In this document: piece after piece, positions 27,818-40,327 of the stretch
Numbering within the stretch: the stretch's first letter is position 1
Layout: each line of letters begins with the position of its first letter
NCBI RefSeq assembly: GCF_900187855.1
Contig: NZ_FYEG01000001.1
Location: forward strand, 124,001-188,000
Reading direction: 5' to 3'
Source: Actinomyces minihominis
GTDB taxonomy: Bacteria > Actinomycetota > Actinomycetes > Actinomycetales > Actinomycetaceae
Length of the DNA stretch: 64,000 bases
The notes under the pieces: model-generated
What the model saw: only the letters and a program-made list of their open reading frames with translations
Told to the model about the DNA's origin: nothing
The model's database searches: none
Translations under genes and position numbers: made by a program

Positions 27818-29074
27818 CTACTTGTCCTGCTGCCCCATGGCCTGGTTCCACTTCCCCGGGCGAAGCGAACGCTCACTGAGCACCTCGTCTGGGGTCGAAG
27901 ACCTCTTGGCACGAGCATTTTCGGTCGAGAACTCTCTATCCCCAACCACCAGGCGGCTGACACCTCGCTTCTGCGCGTCACGAAGGGCGCGACGTGTTGG
28001 GAATGCGCCTCCCCCTGCCTGTAGTGCGGCAAGGTTCATCATCCCGGAGTCAGTGGTCACCGTCTCGGTTCGAAGGCCGTCACGAGTCTCATTGGACTCG
28101 CTCTTCGCATTCTCCGGCTGCTCCTCTACCTCGGGTTCCTCAAGCTGCTCGGGAGTTTCCACGGCCACTACTTCTCCGGCGATCGGATCCGTCTCGTCCT
28201 TAGCAACATCTTCGGCCTCAATAGGTTCGGCAACTTCGTCGCCCTCATCCGCTACATCAACCTCGACAGGCACTTCCTCAGCGGGTGTGCCTGCGCCGAC
28301 TTGCTGCTCGACAACCTCAGCATTGGGATCGATCACCGCGATTTCGGTGGTTTCAGTTGAAGCCCGCTCATCAAGGGTGCGGATCTCCTCTGACCGCTGG
28401 ACCCTGCGTCTGCGCGAACCAACCAGGGCAAGGGCAAGGATTAGCGCGACTACTGCCACCACCCCGGCGGCAATAAAGGCGATCGTGGCGGTGGTGTTGG
28501 GCTGGGGGGTCTCCCAGGTCAGTGTGATCGAGGGGGCGGCTCCTACACCATCCGTAGCGGCGAGGATGGACATACCCAGCTCATCCCCGGTGATGGTGAG
28601 GCTGACGCTTCCGCGACCGAACTTTTCGGCCACCCACATATCGGAGCTCAGGGGGCTTGTGGGAGAATCCCCCGACTGAGCCTGCTCGGCAACCTCTTCC
28701 TCGGCTTCGTCCTCGCCCCCCGACTGAACCTCTGTGTCGATGATGTGTGGAATCGTCTTCAAGGTTTGCAGGTCCGTCAGACCCACAATCTCGTCATACG
28801 GCTCATCTTGAAGCCAGGCGGTGACATCTTCGGGGAGGCCGAGAGCCACCCACACCTCCTGGTCTGGATCCGCCGTGGCCTTGATGTTGACCTTCTCCGC
28901 GTACAGCGGGAGCACGCCGGCGCGGGTCATTACCAGCGGCTGATTGCCCTCATAGGTAGCTTGAACCTGCTGGGCGGGCTTCCAGACAGTCAGTCCCAGG
29001 ATGCCCACTACCGTCAGCGCGAGAGCAATAATGCCCAGTACGATCGGCAGGGAATAGCGCTTTATCTTGCTCAC
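27818..29074 (-). CDS. Membrane protein with acidic cytoplasmic tail, unknown function
   Basis: 418 residues. One TM helix near the N-terminus (about 9-31), an external domain of about 160 residues, a second TM helix (about 200-223, IAFIAAGVVAVVALILALALV), a basic stop-transfer RRRRVQRSEE, then a long tail very rich in Glu, Asp, Val and Pro (about 230-330) and a basic C-terminus. The start GTG at 29074 has GGGAGG upstream. Probably in one operon with the lipoprotein gene downstream. No family recognised; a two-TM envelope protein of Actinomycetaceae is as far as the sequence goes. Confidence 0.72.
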   Translation of the reverse strand: MSKIKRYSLPIVLGIIALALTVVGILGLTVWKPAQQVQATYEGNQPLVMTRAGVLPLYAEKVNIKATADPDQEVWVALGLPEDVTAWLQDEPYDEIVGLTDLQTLKTIPHIIDTEVQSGGEDEAEEEVAEQAQSGDSPTSPLSSDMWVAEKFGRGSVSLTITGDELGMSILAATDGVGAAPSITLTWETPQPNTTATIAFIAAGVVAVVALILALALVGSRRRRVQRSEEIRTLDERASTETTEIAVIDPNAEVVEQQVGAGTPAEEVPVEVDVADEGDEVAEPIEAEDVAKDETDPIAGEVVAVETPEQLEEPEVEEQPENAKSESNETRDGLRTETVTTDSGMMNLAALQAGGGAFPTRRALRDAQKRGVSRLVVGDREFSTENARAKRSSTPDEVLSERSLRPGKWNQAMGQQDK

Positions 29075-29222
29075 GACCGATAACCTCCCAAATCACTGGA
29101 TTACTCAAGGGTAGACCAGGTTCACCCTGTCAGACCGAGCACTTTAACACAGTTAGCCTCAAATCTAACTTATGTAACAGTCGCAACGTGAGTCCCCGCC
29201 TCAACAGGGGCACCGAGTTTGC

Positions 29223-29525
29223 TCACTGCGGGCGTAGTTTGCGCCGCCAGCACTCGCGGTGCCAGTGCCGCCGGGCCTCCACACCCTGCGCGTGCCCAAA
29301 TGCTGCCTCTTCCGGCCACACGACAACATGTTCGGTTCCGGGAGAGACCTGCTGCAGGCACCCGGGACAAACATAGGCTTTCTCACTGCCACGAACATAC
29401 TGCACCTGGTAATCCCCGCCACCGGGCCCGGCCTCACTGCGCCGGACGCCGCGAAGGGCATCCAGGTTGAGCGGACGGTGCTCCCGACCCAACTGGGCTC
29501 GGCGAGATCCTCGTGACTTAGCCAT
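29223..29525 (-). CDS. Small zinc-ribbon protein conserved in Actinobacteria
   Basis: 100 residues. Starts at ATG 29525 (MAKSRGSRRAQLG). A basic N-terminal half leads to YVCPGCLQQV, then HVVVWPEEA and RRHWHRECW. One Cys pair, a His and a further Cys could bind one zinc. This arrangement is typical of a widely conserved actinobacterial protein that annotation often calls ATP/GTP-binding, without evidence I know of. Lies between nagA and the membrane-protein gene, same strand. Confidence 0.72.
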   Translation of the reverse strand: MAKSRGSRRAQLGREHRPLNLDALRGVRRSEAGPGGGDYQVQYVRGSEKAYVCPGCLQQVSPGTEHVVVWPEEAAFGHAQGVEARRHWHRECWRRKLRPQ

Positions 29526-29550
29526 ACGACCGATACCCGTGATGGGCCCG

Positions 29551-30762
29551 CTACTCCCCGACCAGCTCGCCGCCGCGGTAGACAGCCACGACGTTGAAGT
29601 CCCGGTCAGCGAGAACAACATCGGCGCGAAGGCCTGGCGCAATCTCGCCTCGATCCGTCAGCCCGAGGACTCGGGCCCCTTGCTTCGAAGCCATGAACAC
29701 GGCATCCACCAGGGGAATACCGCCCTCTTCCACCGCGGTGCGGACCTGATCGATTAGGCGCGAGGTTCCTCCGGCGAGGTTACCCCCGTGAGTCAAACGA
29801 GCTACGCCGTCAGCAACCGTCACTTCGTTCGGTCCGAGCACGTAGCTCCCATCAGCCATTCCGGCGGCAGCCATCGCATCTGTGACGAAGACCGCGTTGT
29901 CACGACCGACGATCTGGGCACTCTCTCGAACAAGGAGCGGGTCAATGTGGACCCCGTCGCAGATCATCTCGGCGATGATCCTCCCCTCCTGGGCAGCGGC
30001 CAGCATCGCGGGAATTGGGCCGGGCGCACGGTGATGCATGGGGGGCATGCCGTTGAAGAGGTGGGTGACAGTCGCCTTGCCACCCCGAATGGGAGCTGCG
30101 TGAAGTAACTTCTCTCCCATGTCAATGGCCTCATTAGCCTGCGAGATCGTGCAGTCAGAGTGACCCCAGGAGGGCAGGATACCCCCGTCAACCAGGATCT
30201 GCACAGCCTCCCGACCGTCCTCACCGAGGCACATTTCAGGGGCCAGGGTAATAGACACCGCGTACCCGCGAGCGGCCTCAACCAACTTCTGCGCCGCAGC
30301 GGGGGTCGCCGGGACCAGGTAGGCGGGGTTCTGTGCCCCACAGCGAGCTTCAGACAGGAAGGGTCCCTCGTAGTGAATGCCCGCGATGACACCCTGTTCA
30401 ACCGCATCTGCCAGAAGACCGGCGCGCTCTTCAAGAACGGGAAGTGCAGCGGTCACCAGTGAGGCAATCAGGGTGGTGGTGCCGTTCTTCAGGTGCTCAT
30501 TAGCCGCGGTGCGAACGTCCTCGATTGACGTCGAGTCCGGGAAAGAAGCGCCCCCTCCGCCATGGTTGTGAACATCGACGAAACCGGGCAGTAGGTAGCT
30601 GCTGTTACCTGAGTCTTCGGGTTTCAACGCTGCGTAGCGCTGCGGAAGATCGACCAGGGGTCCAACCCAGGCGATCAGTCCGTCCTCGATGGCGACGGCG
30701 CCCTGGGGGATGGTGTTATCTGAAAGAACAACGTGCCCGGTGAGCAGGTGGCTGTCACTCAT
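29551..30762 (-). CDS. nagA: N-acetylglucosamine-6-phosphate deacetylase
   Basis: 403 residues. Converts GlcNAc-6-P to glucosamine-6-P plus acetate. Amidohydrolase fold: LLPGFVDVHNHGGGG near residue 60, GIHYEGPFLSEARCG with the metal-binding Glu, GHSDC, THLFNGM, CDGVH and the catalytic Asp in FVTDAMAAAG. Cytoplasmic. No nagB neighbour is in the window. Could feed on GlcNAc released by the GH112 phosphorylase at 11.6 kb if a GlcNAc kinase exists elsewhere, as well as recycle cell-wall GlcNAc. Confidence 0.95.
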   Translation of the reverse strand: MSDSHLLTGHVVLSDNTIPQGAVAIEDGLIAWVGPLVDLPQRYAALKPEDSGNSSYLLPGFVDVHNHGGGGASFPDSTSIEDVRTAANEHLKNGTTTLIASLVTAALPVLEERAGLLADAVEQGVIAGIHYEGPFLSEARCGAQNPAYLVPATPAAAQKLVEAARGYAVSITLAPEMCLGEDGREAVQILVDGGILPSWGHSDCTISQANEAIDMGEKLLHAAPIRGGKATVTHLFNGMPPMHHRAPGPIPAMLAAAQEGRIIAEMICDGVHIDPLLVRESAQIVGRDNAVFVTDAMAAAGMADGSYVLGPNEVTVADGVARLTHGGNLAGGTSRLIDQVRTAVEEGGIPLVDAVFMASKQGARVLGLTDRGEIAPGLRADVVLADRDFNVVAVYRGGELVGE

Positions 30763-30818
30763 GTGTATCTACCTTCTTGTGAGGCTTATCGAGTCTAACG
30801 TCGAGCTGATCCATATAG

Positions 30819-31517
30819 CTAGAAGAGTCGATCCTCTATGTTATCCAGTCCTCGCATGGCTGCGTAGTCGAGAACGAGGCACTCTATGCCCCTGTCTTCC
30901 GCCAGCGTACGGGCCTGGGGGGCTATCTCCTGGGCAGCAAAGATCCCTCGGATCCTGCGGTAGCGTTCTTCCCGACCGAGGAGGTCCAGGTACCTGGTGA
31001 GCTGCTCGACTCCGTCGATCCCCCCACGCCGCTTGACCTCGATCGCTACGGGTTTACCCGCAGGGTCATAAACCATGAGGTCGACCGGGCCAATCGGTGT
31101 CGGATGCTCACGGCTATGCAGGGTCCAGCCAAACCCTAGGATCGGCTCGACCTGCTCGGCTAGGAGAGCCTGAAGGTGAGCCTCTACCCCGTCTTTGCGC
31201 AGGCCCGGATCCTCCCCCAGCTCCTCATTGATCTCAGCAAACTTCTCAAAGATCCGAATCAGGAGCTGCCCGTCCGTCTTCGTGGGCTCAACCTGCCAGA
31301 CGTGTCGGACCCCCATTTCGACTTCCTCGTCGTTCGGGTCACGTTCGGTGAGGACACAGGGTGCAGTCATCCAGTTGAGCGGTTTGTAGGAACCCCCGTC
31401 GGAGTGCACCAGGATGGATCCATCGGACTTCAGCATAAGAAGCCTCTTGGCCCTGGGAAGGTGAGCGTCAAGGCGCCCCGAGTAATCAACCGAGCAATCG
31501 GCAATTACCAGTCGCAA
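30819..31517 (-). CDS. nucS: Endonuclease NucS (EndoMS), mismatch-specific
   Basis: 232 residues. Cleaves both strands at mismatches and forms the MutS/MutL-independent mismatch repair of Actinobacteria, working with the sliding clamp. N-terminal DNA-binding beta domain starts [16 protein letters not shown]; the nuclease domain holds GPVDLMVYD and [18 protein letters not shown], the D-(x)n-E-x-K active site. The location downstream of the atp operon is conserved in the phylum. Confidence 0.95.
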   Translation of the reverse strand: MRLVIADCSVDYSGRLDAHLPRAKRLLMLKSDGSILVHSDGGSYKPLNWMTAPCVLTERDPNDEEVEMGVRHVWQVEPTKTDGQLLIRIFEKFAEINEELGEDPGLRKDGVEAHLQALLAEQVEPILGFGWTLHSREHPTPIGPVDLMVYDPAGKPVAIEVKRRGGIDGVEQLTRYLDLLGREERYRRIRGIFAAQEIAPQARTLAEDRGIECLVLDYAAMRGLDNIEDRLF

Positions 31518-31547
31518 ACCGATCTCCTTACCAGCTCAACCTGAATC

Positions 31548-31976
31548 TTACTTTCGAAGGGTCCCCGTCGATCGACTCATCCCCGGAGGAGCTGAGTTAA
31601 CCCAGGAGATAAGTCCGGCTGCATCTCCCTCGGAGAGGGCAAAAGTATAGACACCCTCCGGTGAACGCAGTTTGATGACAATATAATTTTGATCTCGAGA
31701 ACGGCTTGGGCCACCGAGAACTTCCAGTTGGGTCCGGTGCAGCAGCAGGTCAGCCTGTGTCTTCACACTGGCTAGCCTGAACCAGGCCAGGTTGACCTGC
31801 CCGTAGAGTGCAATCCCCCGAATCCACTGGTCCTCATCCGGTGAGATCACCCAGGCGCCGAACGATGCTTTGCGCCCCACGAGAATCGCCGCGCGCAAAG
31901 CAAGGTAGGCCACCAGCAAGAGAGCCAAACCGACCACCGAAGCCAGCACGAGAAGCAGAACCGTCGAGATGGACAT
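31548..31976 (-). CDS. DUF2550 membrane protein
   Basis: 142 residues. One N-terminal TM helix (about 5-30) and a cytoplasmic domain with WIRGIALYGQVNLAWFRLAS and YIVIKLRSPEGVYTFALSEGDAAGLISWVNSA (split here only by eye). This matches the DUF2550 family, regularly found after atpC in Actinobacteria. Function unknown. 25 bp after atpC. Confidence 0.85.
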   Translation of the reverse strand: MSISTVLLLVLASVVGLALLLVAYLALRAAILVGRKASFGAWVISPDEDQWIRGIALYGQVNLAWFRLASVKTQADLLLHRTQLEVLGGPSRSRDQNYIVIKLRSPEGVYTFALSEGDAAGLISWVNSAPPGMSRSTGTLRK

Positions 31977-32001
31977 CCCATACCTCCCGTGACTACGTGG
32001 C

Positions 32002-34695
<2,694 letters not shown>

Positions 34696-34697
34696 AC

Positions 34698-36329
34698 CTA
34701 GTCCCTCTTAGCGCCGGCGCGAGGACGAACAATCTCTTCCTGCGTGCGCTCAGCCTCAACATCACCGACATCGGTGCCACGTTCAGAAACAACGAACAGC
34801 CTGTGGTACTCCTCAACCGCCCTCTTCAGATCGCCCTCAAGTGCATCATCAAGGACACCTGTGGTGGCGATCTTCGTGAGGATCTCCGTGTGGGCCTTCA
34901 GGTGATCGAGCAGGCCGTTCTGGAACGGGAAGACCTCGGAAAGCTCCAGGTCATCAAGGTAACCGTTAGTGCCGGCCCAGATGACAGCAACCTGGTCCTC
35001 AACGTTCATCGGGGAGCTCTGGGACTGCTTGAGCAGCTCCATCATGTGCTCACCTCGTGTCAGCTGCTGACGGGTCGTTGCATCGAGGTCCGAAGCGAAC
35101 ATGGCAAACGAAGCCATGGAGCGATACTGCGCCAGTGTCAGCTTTAGTGTGCCCGCCACCTTCTTCATGGCCTTGATCTGCGCGTCACCACCGACACGGG
35201 ACACCGACACGCCCACGTCAACTGCGGGACGCTGGTTGGAGTTGAAGAGGTCGGACTGTAGGAAGATCTGCCCGTCAGTGATCGAAATGACGTTCGTCGG
35301 AATGTACGCCGAGACGTCGTTAGCCTTGGTCTCAATGATCGGAAGGCCGGTCATTGAGCCACCTCCGAGCTCATCCGAGAGCTTGGCGCAGCGCTCCAGA
35401 AGACGGGAGTGCAGGTAGAAGACATCGCCCGGGTATGCCTCACGGCCCGGCGGGCGACGCAGCAGGAGGGAGACAGCGCGGTAGGCCTCAGCCTGCTTGG
35501 AAAGGTCATCAAAGACGATGAGGACGTGCTTTCCGTCGTACATCCAGTGCTGTCCAATAGCGGAACCCGTGTAGGGCGCAAGGTACTTGAAGCCAGCGGG
35601 GTCTGAGGCCGGCGAGGCGACTATCGTCGTGTACTCCATGGCACCCGCGTCAGACAGGGTCTTCTTGACAGCTGCGATGGTTGAAGCCTTCTGTCCGACC
35701 GCGACGTAGATGCAGCGAACCTGCTTCTTGACGTCTCCACTCTCCCAGTTGGCCTTCTGGTTCAGGATGGTGTCGATCGCAATGGCTGTCTTGCCGGTCT
35801 GACGGTCGCCAATGATCAACTGTCGCTGGCCCCGACCAATCGGGATCATTGAGTCGATTGCCTTCAGGCCCGTCTGCAGGGGTTCGTGAACCGACTTGCG
35901 CGCCATGACGCCCGGTGCCTGCAGTTCAAGGGCACGTCGGCCCACCAGGTCCGTGATCTCCCCAAGACCGTCGATTGGCTGACCCATCGGGTCAACGACT
36001 CTTCCCAGGTAGCCATCACCGACAGCCACGGAGAGAACCTCTCCGGTGCGGCGCACTTCCTGGCCCTCTTCGATGCCCGAGAAGTCACCGAGGATAACGG
36101 TACCTATCTTGGTCGGCTCCAGGTTCATCGCAAGGCCGAGCGTTCCATCCTGGAACTTCAGAAGTTCGTTAGCCATTGCGCCGGGCAGGCCCTCAACCTG
36201 TGCGATGCCGTCAGCGGTTTCGGTAACGTGACCGACCTCTTCAGTGCTGGCATCCACCGGTGTAAAAGACTCAATGTATGAGTCCAGTGCGGCCCGAATA
36301 TCTTCCGGACGAATCCCAAGATCAGTCAT
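34698..36329 (-). CDS. atpA: ATP synthase alpha subunit
   Basis: 543 residues. Non-catalytic nucleotide-binding F1 subunit. P-loop [13 protein letters not shown] with Lys180; [34 protein letters not shown]. Ends with a charged tail beyond residue 510. 49 bp after atpH. Confidence 0.96.
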   Translation of the reverse strand: MTDLGIRPEDIRAALDSYIESFTPVDASTEEVGHVTETADGIAQVEGLPGAMANELLKFQDGTLGLAMNLEPTKIGTVILGDFSGIEEGQEVRRTGEVLSVAVGDGYLGRVVDPMGQPIDGLGEITDLVGRRALELQAPGVMARKSVHEPLQTGLKAIDSMIPIGRGQRQLIIGDRQTGKTAIAIDTILNQKANWESGDVKKQVRCIYVAVGQKASTIAAVKKTLSDAGAMEYTTIVASPASDPAGFKYLAPYTGSAIGQHWMYDGKHVLIVFDDLSKQAEAYRAVSLLLRRPPGREAYPGDVFYLHSRLLERCAKLSDELGGGSMTGLPIIETKANDVSAYIPTNVISITDGQIFLQSDLFNSNQRPAVDVGVSVSRVGGDAQIKAMKKVAGTLKLTLAQYRSMASFAMFASDLDATTRQQLTRGEHMMELLKQSQSSPMNVEDQVAVIWAGTNGYLDDLELSEVFPFQNGLLDHLKAHTEILTKIATTGVLDDALEGDLKRAVEEYHRLFVVSERGTDVGDVEAERTQEEIVRPRAGAKRD

Positions 36330-36378
36330 TGATCATTCCTACTCGCTTAGTTATCCAAGTCATGTGTCAGAGGCGGGC

Positions 36379-37191
36379 TTACTTTGTGAGTGCCAACCGT
36401 GCCAGGCGGATGTCACTGCGGATGGAGGTGTCGATTGCCTCCTGGCCAGAATCAAGGCGGAAACCCCCCACGAGGTCCGGATTGACAATCTGAGCCAGGT
36501 CGACCGGCCGTCCCCACTTTCTCTCAGCAAGAGAAGCCATCCTGGTTGCCTGTGCCTTAGTGAGGGGCTTCGCGGTCGTGCAGACCACGAGCATTCGACC
36601 GTTCATATCGGAGGCACGCGCAGCCATGCGCCGGAGCAACTGCACAAGGTGGCCGTAGCGCACATCGTGTGCGGCTCGCTTGATCAGCTTGGTCGCAATA
36701 GGGCTGACGTGTCCCTCAAAGATCCGCTCAGCCAGCTCGGCGCGCTCCCTCGGATCTCCCTGACCGATATCAGAGAGTTCAATGCGCAGATCCCGATTGC
36801 CCGCGATGAGCGCGTAGGCATCCACCAGCTGCTGGCTGAGTTCAGGGAGTCCTTCGTAGTCTTCAGCGAGGACATAGGCGTCCATCCCCAGCTCCCGGAC
36901 CGTGGAGGTGAGCTCCTCTGGGTGGCCCCAGTGCTGACGCGCCATCAGCTCTATAACGTGCGCTGCAGTGGGGCAGACCTTGCCGGCGAAAACCTTGGCT
37001 GCAAGCCCAGCTCGAGCTTCCGCGCCGCGGCCGGGATCTGTTAGACCACGCAGAAGTTGCTTGTTGGCACTCAGCACGTCATAGACCCCGAAGAGGTCAC
37101 GGCCAACTTCTTCACCCTGAGGACCCTTGCTGATCTCCTGGCTGAGAAGCCCGCGCGCGGCTTTAAGGTTTGACTGCTGTTCAGCGCCCAT
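36379..37191 (-). CDS. atpH: ATP synthase delta subunit
   Basis: 270 residues, long form typical of Actinobacteria. Peripheral stalk/OSCP homologue. C-terminal signature GRMLVVCTTAKPLTKAQ and NPDLVGGFRLDSGQEAID. Start ATG shares one base with the atpF stop (TGATG at 37189-37193). Confidence 0.93.
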   Translation of the reverse strand: MGAEQQSNLKAARGLLSQEISKGPQGEEVGRDLFGVYDVLSANKQLLRGLTDPGRGAEARAGLAAKVFAGKVCPTAAHVIELMARQHWGHPEELTSTVRELGMDAYVLAEDYEGLPELSQQLVDAYALIAGNRDLRIELSDIGQGDPRERAELAERIFEGHVSPIATKLIKRAAHDVRYGHLVQLLRRMAARASDMNGRMLVVCTTAKPLTKAQATRMASLAERKWGRPVDLAQIVNPDLVGGFRLDSGQEAIDTSIRSDIRLARLALTK

Positions 37192-37769
37192 CAGGCATCT
37201 ACTCCAATGGTGTTGGTGTTCAGGTCCGCCTCAACATCATTCATGAAGCGGTCGATGACACGCTGAGAAAGCGCCTCATCCGTCAACTGTTCACCGACGA
37301 TGCGTTCGGCCAACTGTGTTGCGAGAGTACCGACATCCTGGCGCAGAGCCACTGCCGCAGCAGTGCGTTCCGCTGCGATCTGGCGCTTGGCAGCATCGGT
37401 GATTCTCTGGGCGTCCACCTGTGCCTCGTGGCGCGCCTGGGCGACGATACGTCCGGCATCCTTCTGTGCGTCATCGCGGATTCCCTTGGCTTCTTCCTGG
37501 GCAAGGCGCAGAACTTCTTCACGCTCTCGCTTCGCCAGGGAGGCATCCTCGTGTGCCCTATCGGCGGCATCGAGGCCGGCATCAATCTGCTCCCGACGCT
37601 CATCAAGCATCGCGTAGATCTTGGGAAGTGCCTTTCCAAGCACGAGCCAAAGCCCAAGGATGATCAGCGCAGACCAGAAGATCTCATATACCGGTGGTAT
37701 CAAGACATCAAGGCCACCCACGACGGGCACGTCTGGGTTCTGTGCTGGAACGGAGAAAGCGAACAGCAT
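37191..37769 (-). CDS. atpF: ATP synthase b subunit
   Basis: 192 residues. One N-terminal TM helix (about 25-47, PVYEIFWSALIILGLWLVLG) followed by a long charged coiled coil from about residue 50 to 170, the peripheral stalk. Starts within the atpE stop (TAATG). Confidence 0.95.
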   Translation of the reverse strand: MLFAFSVPAQNPDVPVVGGLDVLIPPVYEIFWSALIILGLWLVLGKALPKIYAMLDERREQIDAGLDAADRAHEDASLAKREREEVLRLAQEEAKGIRDDAQKDAGRIVAQARHEAQVDAQRITDAAKRQIAAERTAAAVALRQDVGTLATQLAERIVGEQLTDEALSQRVIDRFMNDVEADLNTNTIGVDA

Positions 37770-37972
37770 TAGACGATGAACGCCAGAACGAAGCCGATCA
37801 GGGCCAGAGCCTCAACAAGGGATGCACCGATGATCATGTTGGTGAACAGGCGACCTGCAACCTCGGGCTGGCGTGCTGTTGCATCCTGAGTGTGTGCGAC
37901 AAGCAGCCCAATACCGAGGGCGGGGCCGAGGGTTGCGAGGCCGTAGCCGAGGATTGTGATAGAACCGGTCAT
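37769..37972 (-). CDS. atpE: ATP synthase c subunit
   Basis: 67 residues. Two TM helices joined by the polar loop ARQPE. Glu54 in GASLVEALALIGF is the ion-binding carboxylate. No extra polar residues of the sodium-type site are obvious, so protons are likely coupled (inference). Confidence 0.96.
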   Translation of the reverse strand: MTGSITILGYGLATLGPALGIGLLVAHTQDATARQPEVAGRLFTNMIIGASLVEALALIGFVLAFIV

Positions 37973-38020
37973 CGTTTCTTCCTTTGGGTTAATTACTGGC
38001 AGTTTTACCTGCGGGACAAA

Positions 38021-38947
38021 CTAGTGGGCTTCTACGGACATCTTGATGTAGACGGCGGTAAGAACGGTGAAAACATAGGCCTGAAGGACGGCCACAAAGA
38101 TCTCAAACAACGTGACCACCACCGAGGAGGCGAGGGTCAGAACCGAGAGGGGGGCCATCGCTGCAACACCGAGCAGCAGCACCTGGGTGCCGAAGTAGGT
38201 CAGCGCCAGGAGCATGTGTCCGGCGATCATGTTGGCTAGAAGACGGATGGCTAGGGTCACAGGACGAACCACAAAGGTTGAGATGACCTCGATAGGTGTC
38301 AGCAGGAAGTACACCGGCCAGGGGATCCCCGGGGGGAACAGCTGTTCACGGAAGAACTTCACACCCCCGCGCGCCTTGATTCCGGCACCGACGAAGGTGA
38401 CATAGGAGATCACAGCGAACACAAGCGGGACCGACATAACCGAGGACGCCGCGATGTTGACACCCGGAAGGATGCCTGTGAGGTTCATTCCCAGAACGCC
38501 GAAGAAAATGAAGGCGAGGACTGCTCCGTAGCGCTTACCACGGCGCGTTCCCAGTAGTTCAATGCCTATGTTGTCACGAACGAAAGACACGCCCATTTCG
38601 ATGAGGACCTGCCCGCGCGAAGGTCGCAACTTCAAGCCGATGGCCGTAATCGTGAAGATCAGGGCGACAACCAGGGCTGCGATGATCCTGGCTAGCACCA
38701 GGCGATTGAGCTCAAACGCAGTCCCCTCCCAGATGACTGCCTCTGGGAAGAAATCAGCCATTCCTGGACTGTGCACATCTGGATTTGCATCACCAAACGG
38801 CGCAAGAACACCCGGGTAGATCGTTACTGCTACAACAGCGACGAGTAGAACGAGGCCAACCCACCACCAAACCGGACGACCAGCCCTGCTGGGTTCCTTG
38901 TGGGTGGGTGTAACATCGGACGCTTTTTCACGCGCCTGCGCGGCCAC
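38021..38947 (-). CDS. atpB: ATP synthase a subunit
   Basis: 308 residues from GTG 38947. Five to six TM helices; the conserved arginine lies in TLAIRLLANMIAGHMLLAL. The best ribosome site, GGAGG, is 6 nt before an in-frame CTG at 38962, which would add five residues; the GTG has no close site. First F0 gene of the minus-strand operon a-c-b-delta-alpha-gamma-beta-epsilon. Confidence 0.94.
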   Translation of the reverse strand: MAAQAREKASDVTPTHKEPSRAGRPVWWWVGLVLLVAVVAVTIYPGVLAPFGDANPDVHSPGMADFFPEAVIWEGTAFELNRLVLARIIAALVVALIFTITAIGLKLRPSRGQVLIEMGVSFVRDNIGIELLGTRRGKRYGAVLAFIFFGVLGMNLTGILPGVNIAASSVMSVPLVFAVISYVTFVGAGIKARGGVKFFREQLFPPGIPWPVYFLLTPIEVISTFVVRPVTLAIRLLANMIAGHMLLALTYFGTQVLLLGVAAMAPLSVLTLASSVVVTLFEIFVAVLQAYVFTVLTAVYIKMSVEAH

Positions 38948-39170
38948 AGTTGACGTGGTCAGAGCGTACCTCCAGTTAGTCGCGCCTTCACCAGTGAAGG
39001 CTGTACCTTTTCAGTCGGGTGACGGTGCATCACGACGAACCTCATGCTATCAGTCCGATTCAGAATCTGGGACCTGAAAAGAAGTCGTGATAGAACTCTC
39101 TAATACAACTGTTTCCCGCAGTGGCATGGAACATCTGGTGCTGCAGGTGACCGAGTCAACAGGAGAACAT

Positions 39171-39914
39171 GTGAGCCAACAGGCAGATAGCAAAGCTACG
39201 AACCAGCCTGACGTCGCTGCTGGAACCGCGGAGGGCGAAGAGGATTCTGAAAGACGAGACCCCTGGTTCGCCCCGGCGAGCGAGGTGGGTCTTACCGCCG
39301 GTCTGGTGACCCTGCTGATTTTCCTGCGGATCTTTGCTGTGGCCTGGTGGGACTGGAGTGTCGCCGCGGCTCTCGCCGAGTCATTCGAGTTCAACGATTC
39401 TGTTTCGATCCTGGTGGGCACCCTTTTCGAGCGTCCCACCCTCACCGGGCTGCTCATCATCGTGGCACTGCCGCTGGCACTGTTCCGCGACTACTGGCTG
39501 GCCTCCCACAAGGTGACGCGGAGCCGCATCAAAAATGCCTTCCTTATCGTCGCCCTCATCGCCATGGTCTATGTTCTGGTTCGAACCATGGGAATGTGGT
39601 GGGTGGCCATTGCCGCAGCAACCGCGTCAATTGTGCTTGTAATCTTTTCCAAAGTTGTCAAGCACGTCGGTTGGAACCGGGACATAGCCAGGTTTGGCGC
39701 ACACGTCGGAGGCGCACTAGCACTCGCCCTCGTCTCTATCGCCGCCACAATTGACACTCCGTGGGTCAGCGAAGAATACATTGAAACCACCGACGGGATC
39801 ATCAACGGTTACGTCCTTGAAACCGAACCGGGCTTCGTCAAGATCTTGTCAGAGCAAAGGGAAATCCTCTTCATTCCCGATGAGGACGTCATTTCCAGAA
39901 CCCTTGCAGACTAG
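39171..39914 (+). CDS. Polytopic membrane protein, unknown function
   Basis: 247 residues. GTG 39171 preferred: AGGAG at 39161-39165, 5 nt away. The ORF is open 28 codons further up. Acidic N-terminus (about 1-35), then about five TM helices: GLTAGLVTLLIFLRIFAVAWW, TGLLIIVALPLALF, IKNAFLIVALIAMVYVLV, WWVAIAAATASIVLVIF, HVGGALALALVSIAAT. The C-terminal 45 residues are soluble (ETTDGIINGYVLETEPGF). Only plus-strand gene inside the atp region, divergent from atpB and convergent with the AtpI-like gene; both stop codons share the palindrome CTAG (39911-39914). Family not recognised. Confidence 0.75.
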   Translation: MSQQADSKATNQPDVAAGTAEGEEDSERRDPWFAPASEVGLTAGLVTLLIFLRIFAVAWWDWSVAAALAESFEFNDSVSILVGTLFERPTLTGLLIIVALPLALFRDYWLASHKVTRSRIKNAFLIVALIAMVYVLVRTMGMWWVAIAAATASIVLVIFSKVVKHVGWNRDIARFGAHVGGALALALVSIAATIDTPWVSEEYIETTDGIINGYVLETEPGFVKILSEQREILFIPDEDVISRTLAD

Positions 39915-40327
39915 TTTTCAGTCTCTGTGGGGACCGCCTGCCGTTTCCTCGGGGCAAAGGCCAGCACCTGAACGATGGAACTGATGGCGATCGCGGCGAT
40001 CAGAAGGATCGCCACAACAGTCACGTCCAGCTGTTCAAAGTTCTTTGCCGCCACCAGCGCCACCACCGTCACGACAACCTTGATTCCAAAGTCGAGGGCG
40101 ATCCACACCACGGAGGGCTCCACTGCGGCAACCGTCTTCGATGTGGTGAACCACGAGGTCGCAAGCATCACGGCTCCGATCACAACCCCGATGATTACCG
40201 ACAGCCAGGGGGACCCGGGCATGAGCAAGCCGAGGCCCACCCCGAGCACAACCAGTCCACCGGCTCCGTAGATCAGGCCGGTCTTCAGTCGTTCTACTCC
40301 CCGGCGCACCTGCAGCGAACGTGTCAT
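39911..40327 (-). CDS. AtpI-like small membrane protein
   Basis: 138 residues with four TM helices (about 16-35, 42-62, 75-95, 103-122) and a basic C-terminus. Sits between wecA and atpB, where Actinobacteria encode an AtpI-type protein implicated in c-ring assembly. Sequence similarity to AtpI is not obvious by eye, so the assignment rests on position and topology. Start overlaps the wecA stop (ATGA). Confidence 0.7.
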   Translation of the reverse strand: MTRSLQVRRGVERLKTGLIYGAGGLVVLGVGLGLLMPGSPWLSVIIGVVIGAVMLATSWFTTSKTVAAVEPSVVWIALDFGIKVVVTVVALVAAKNFEQLDVTVVAILLIAAIAISSIVQVLAFAPRKRQAVPTETEN

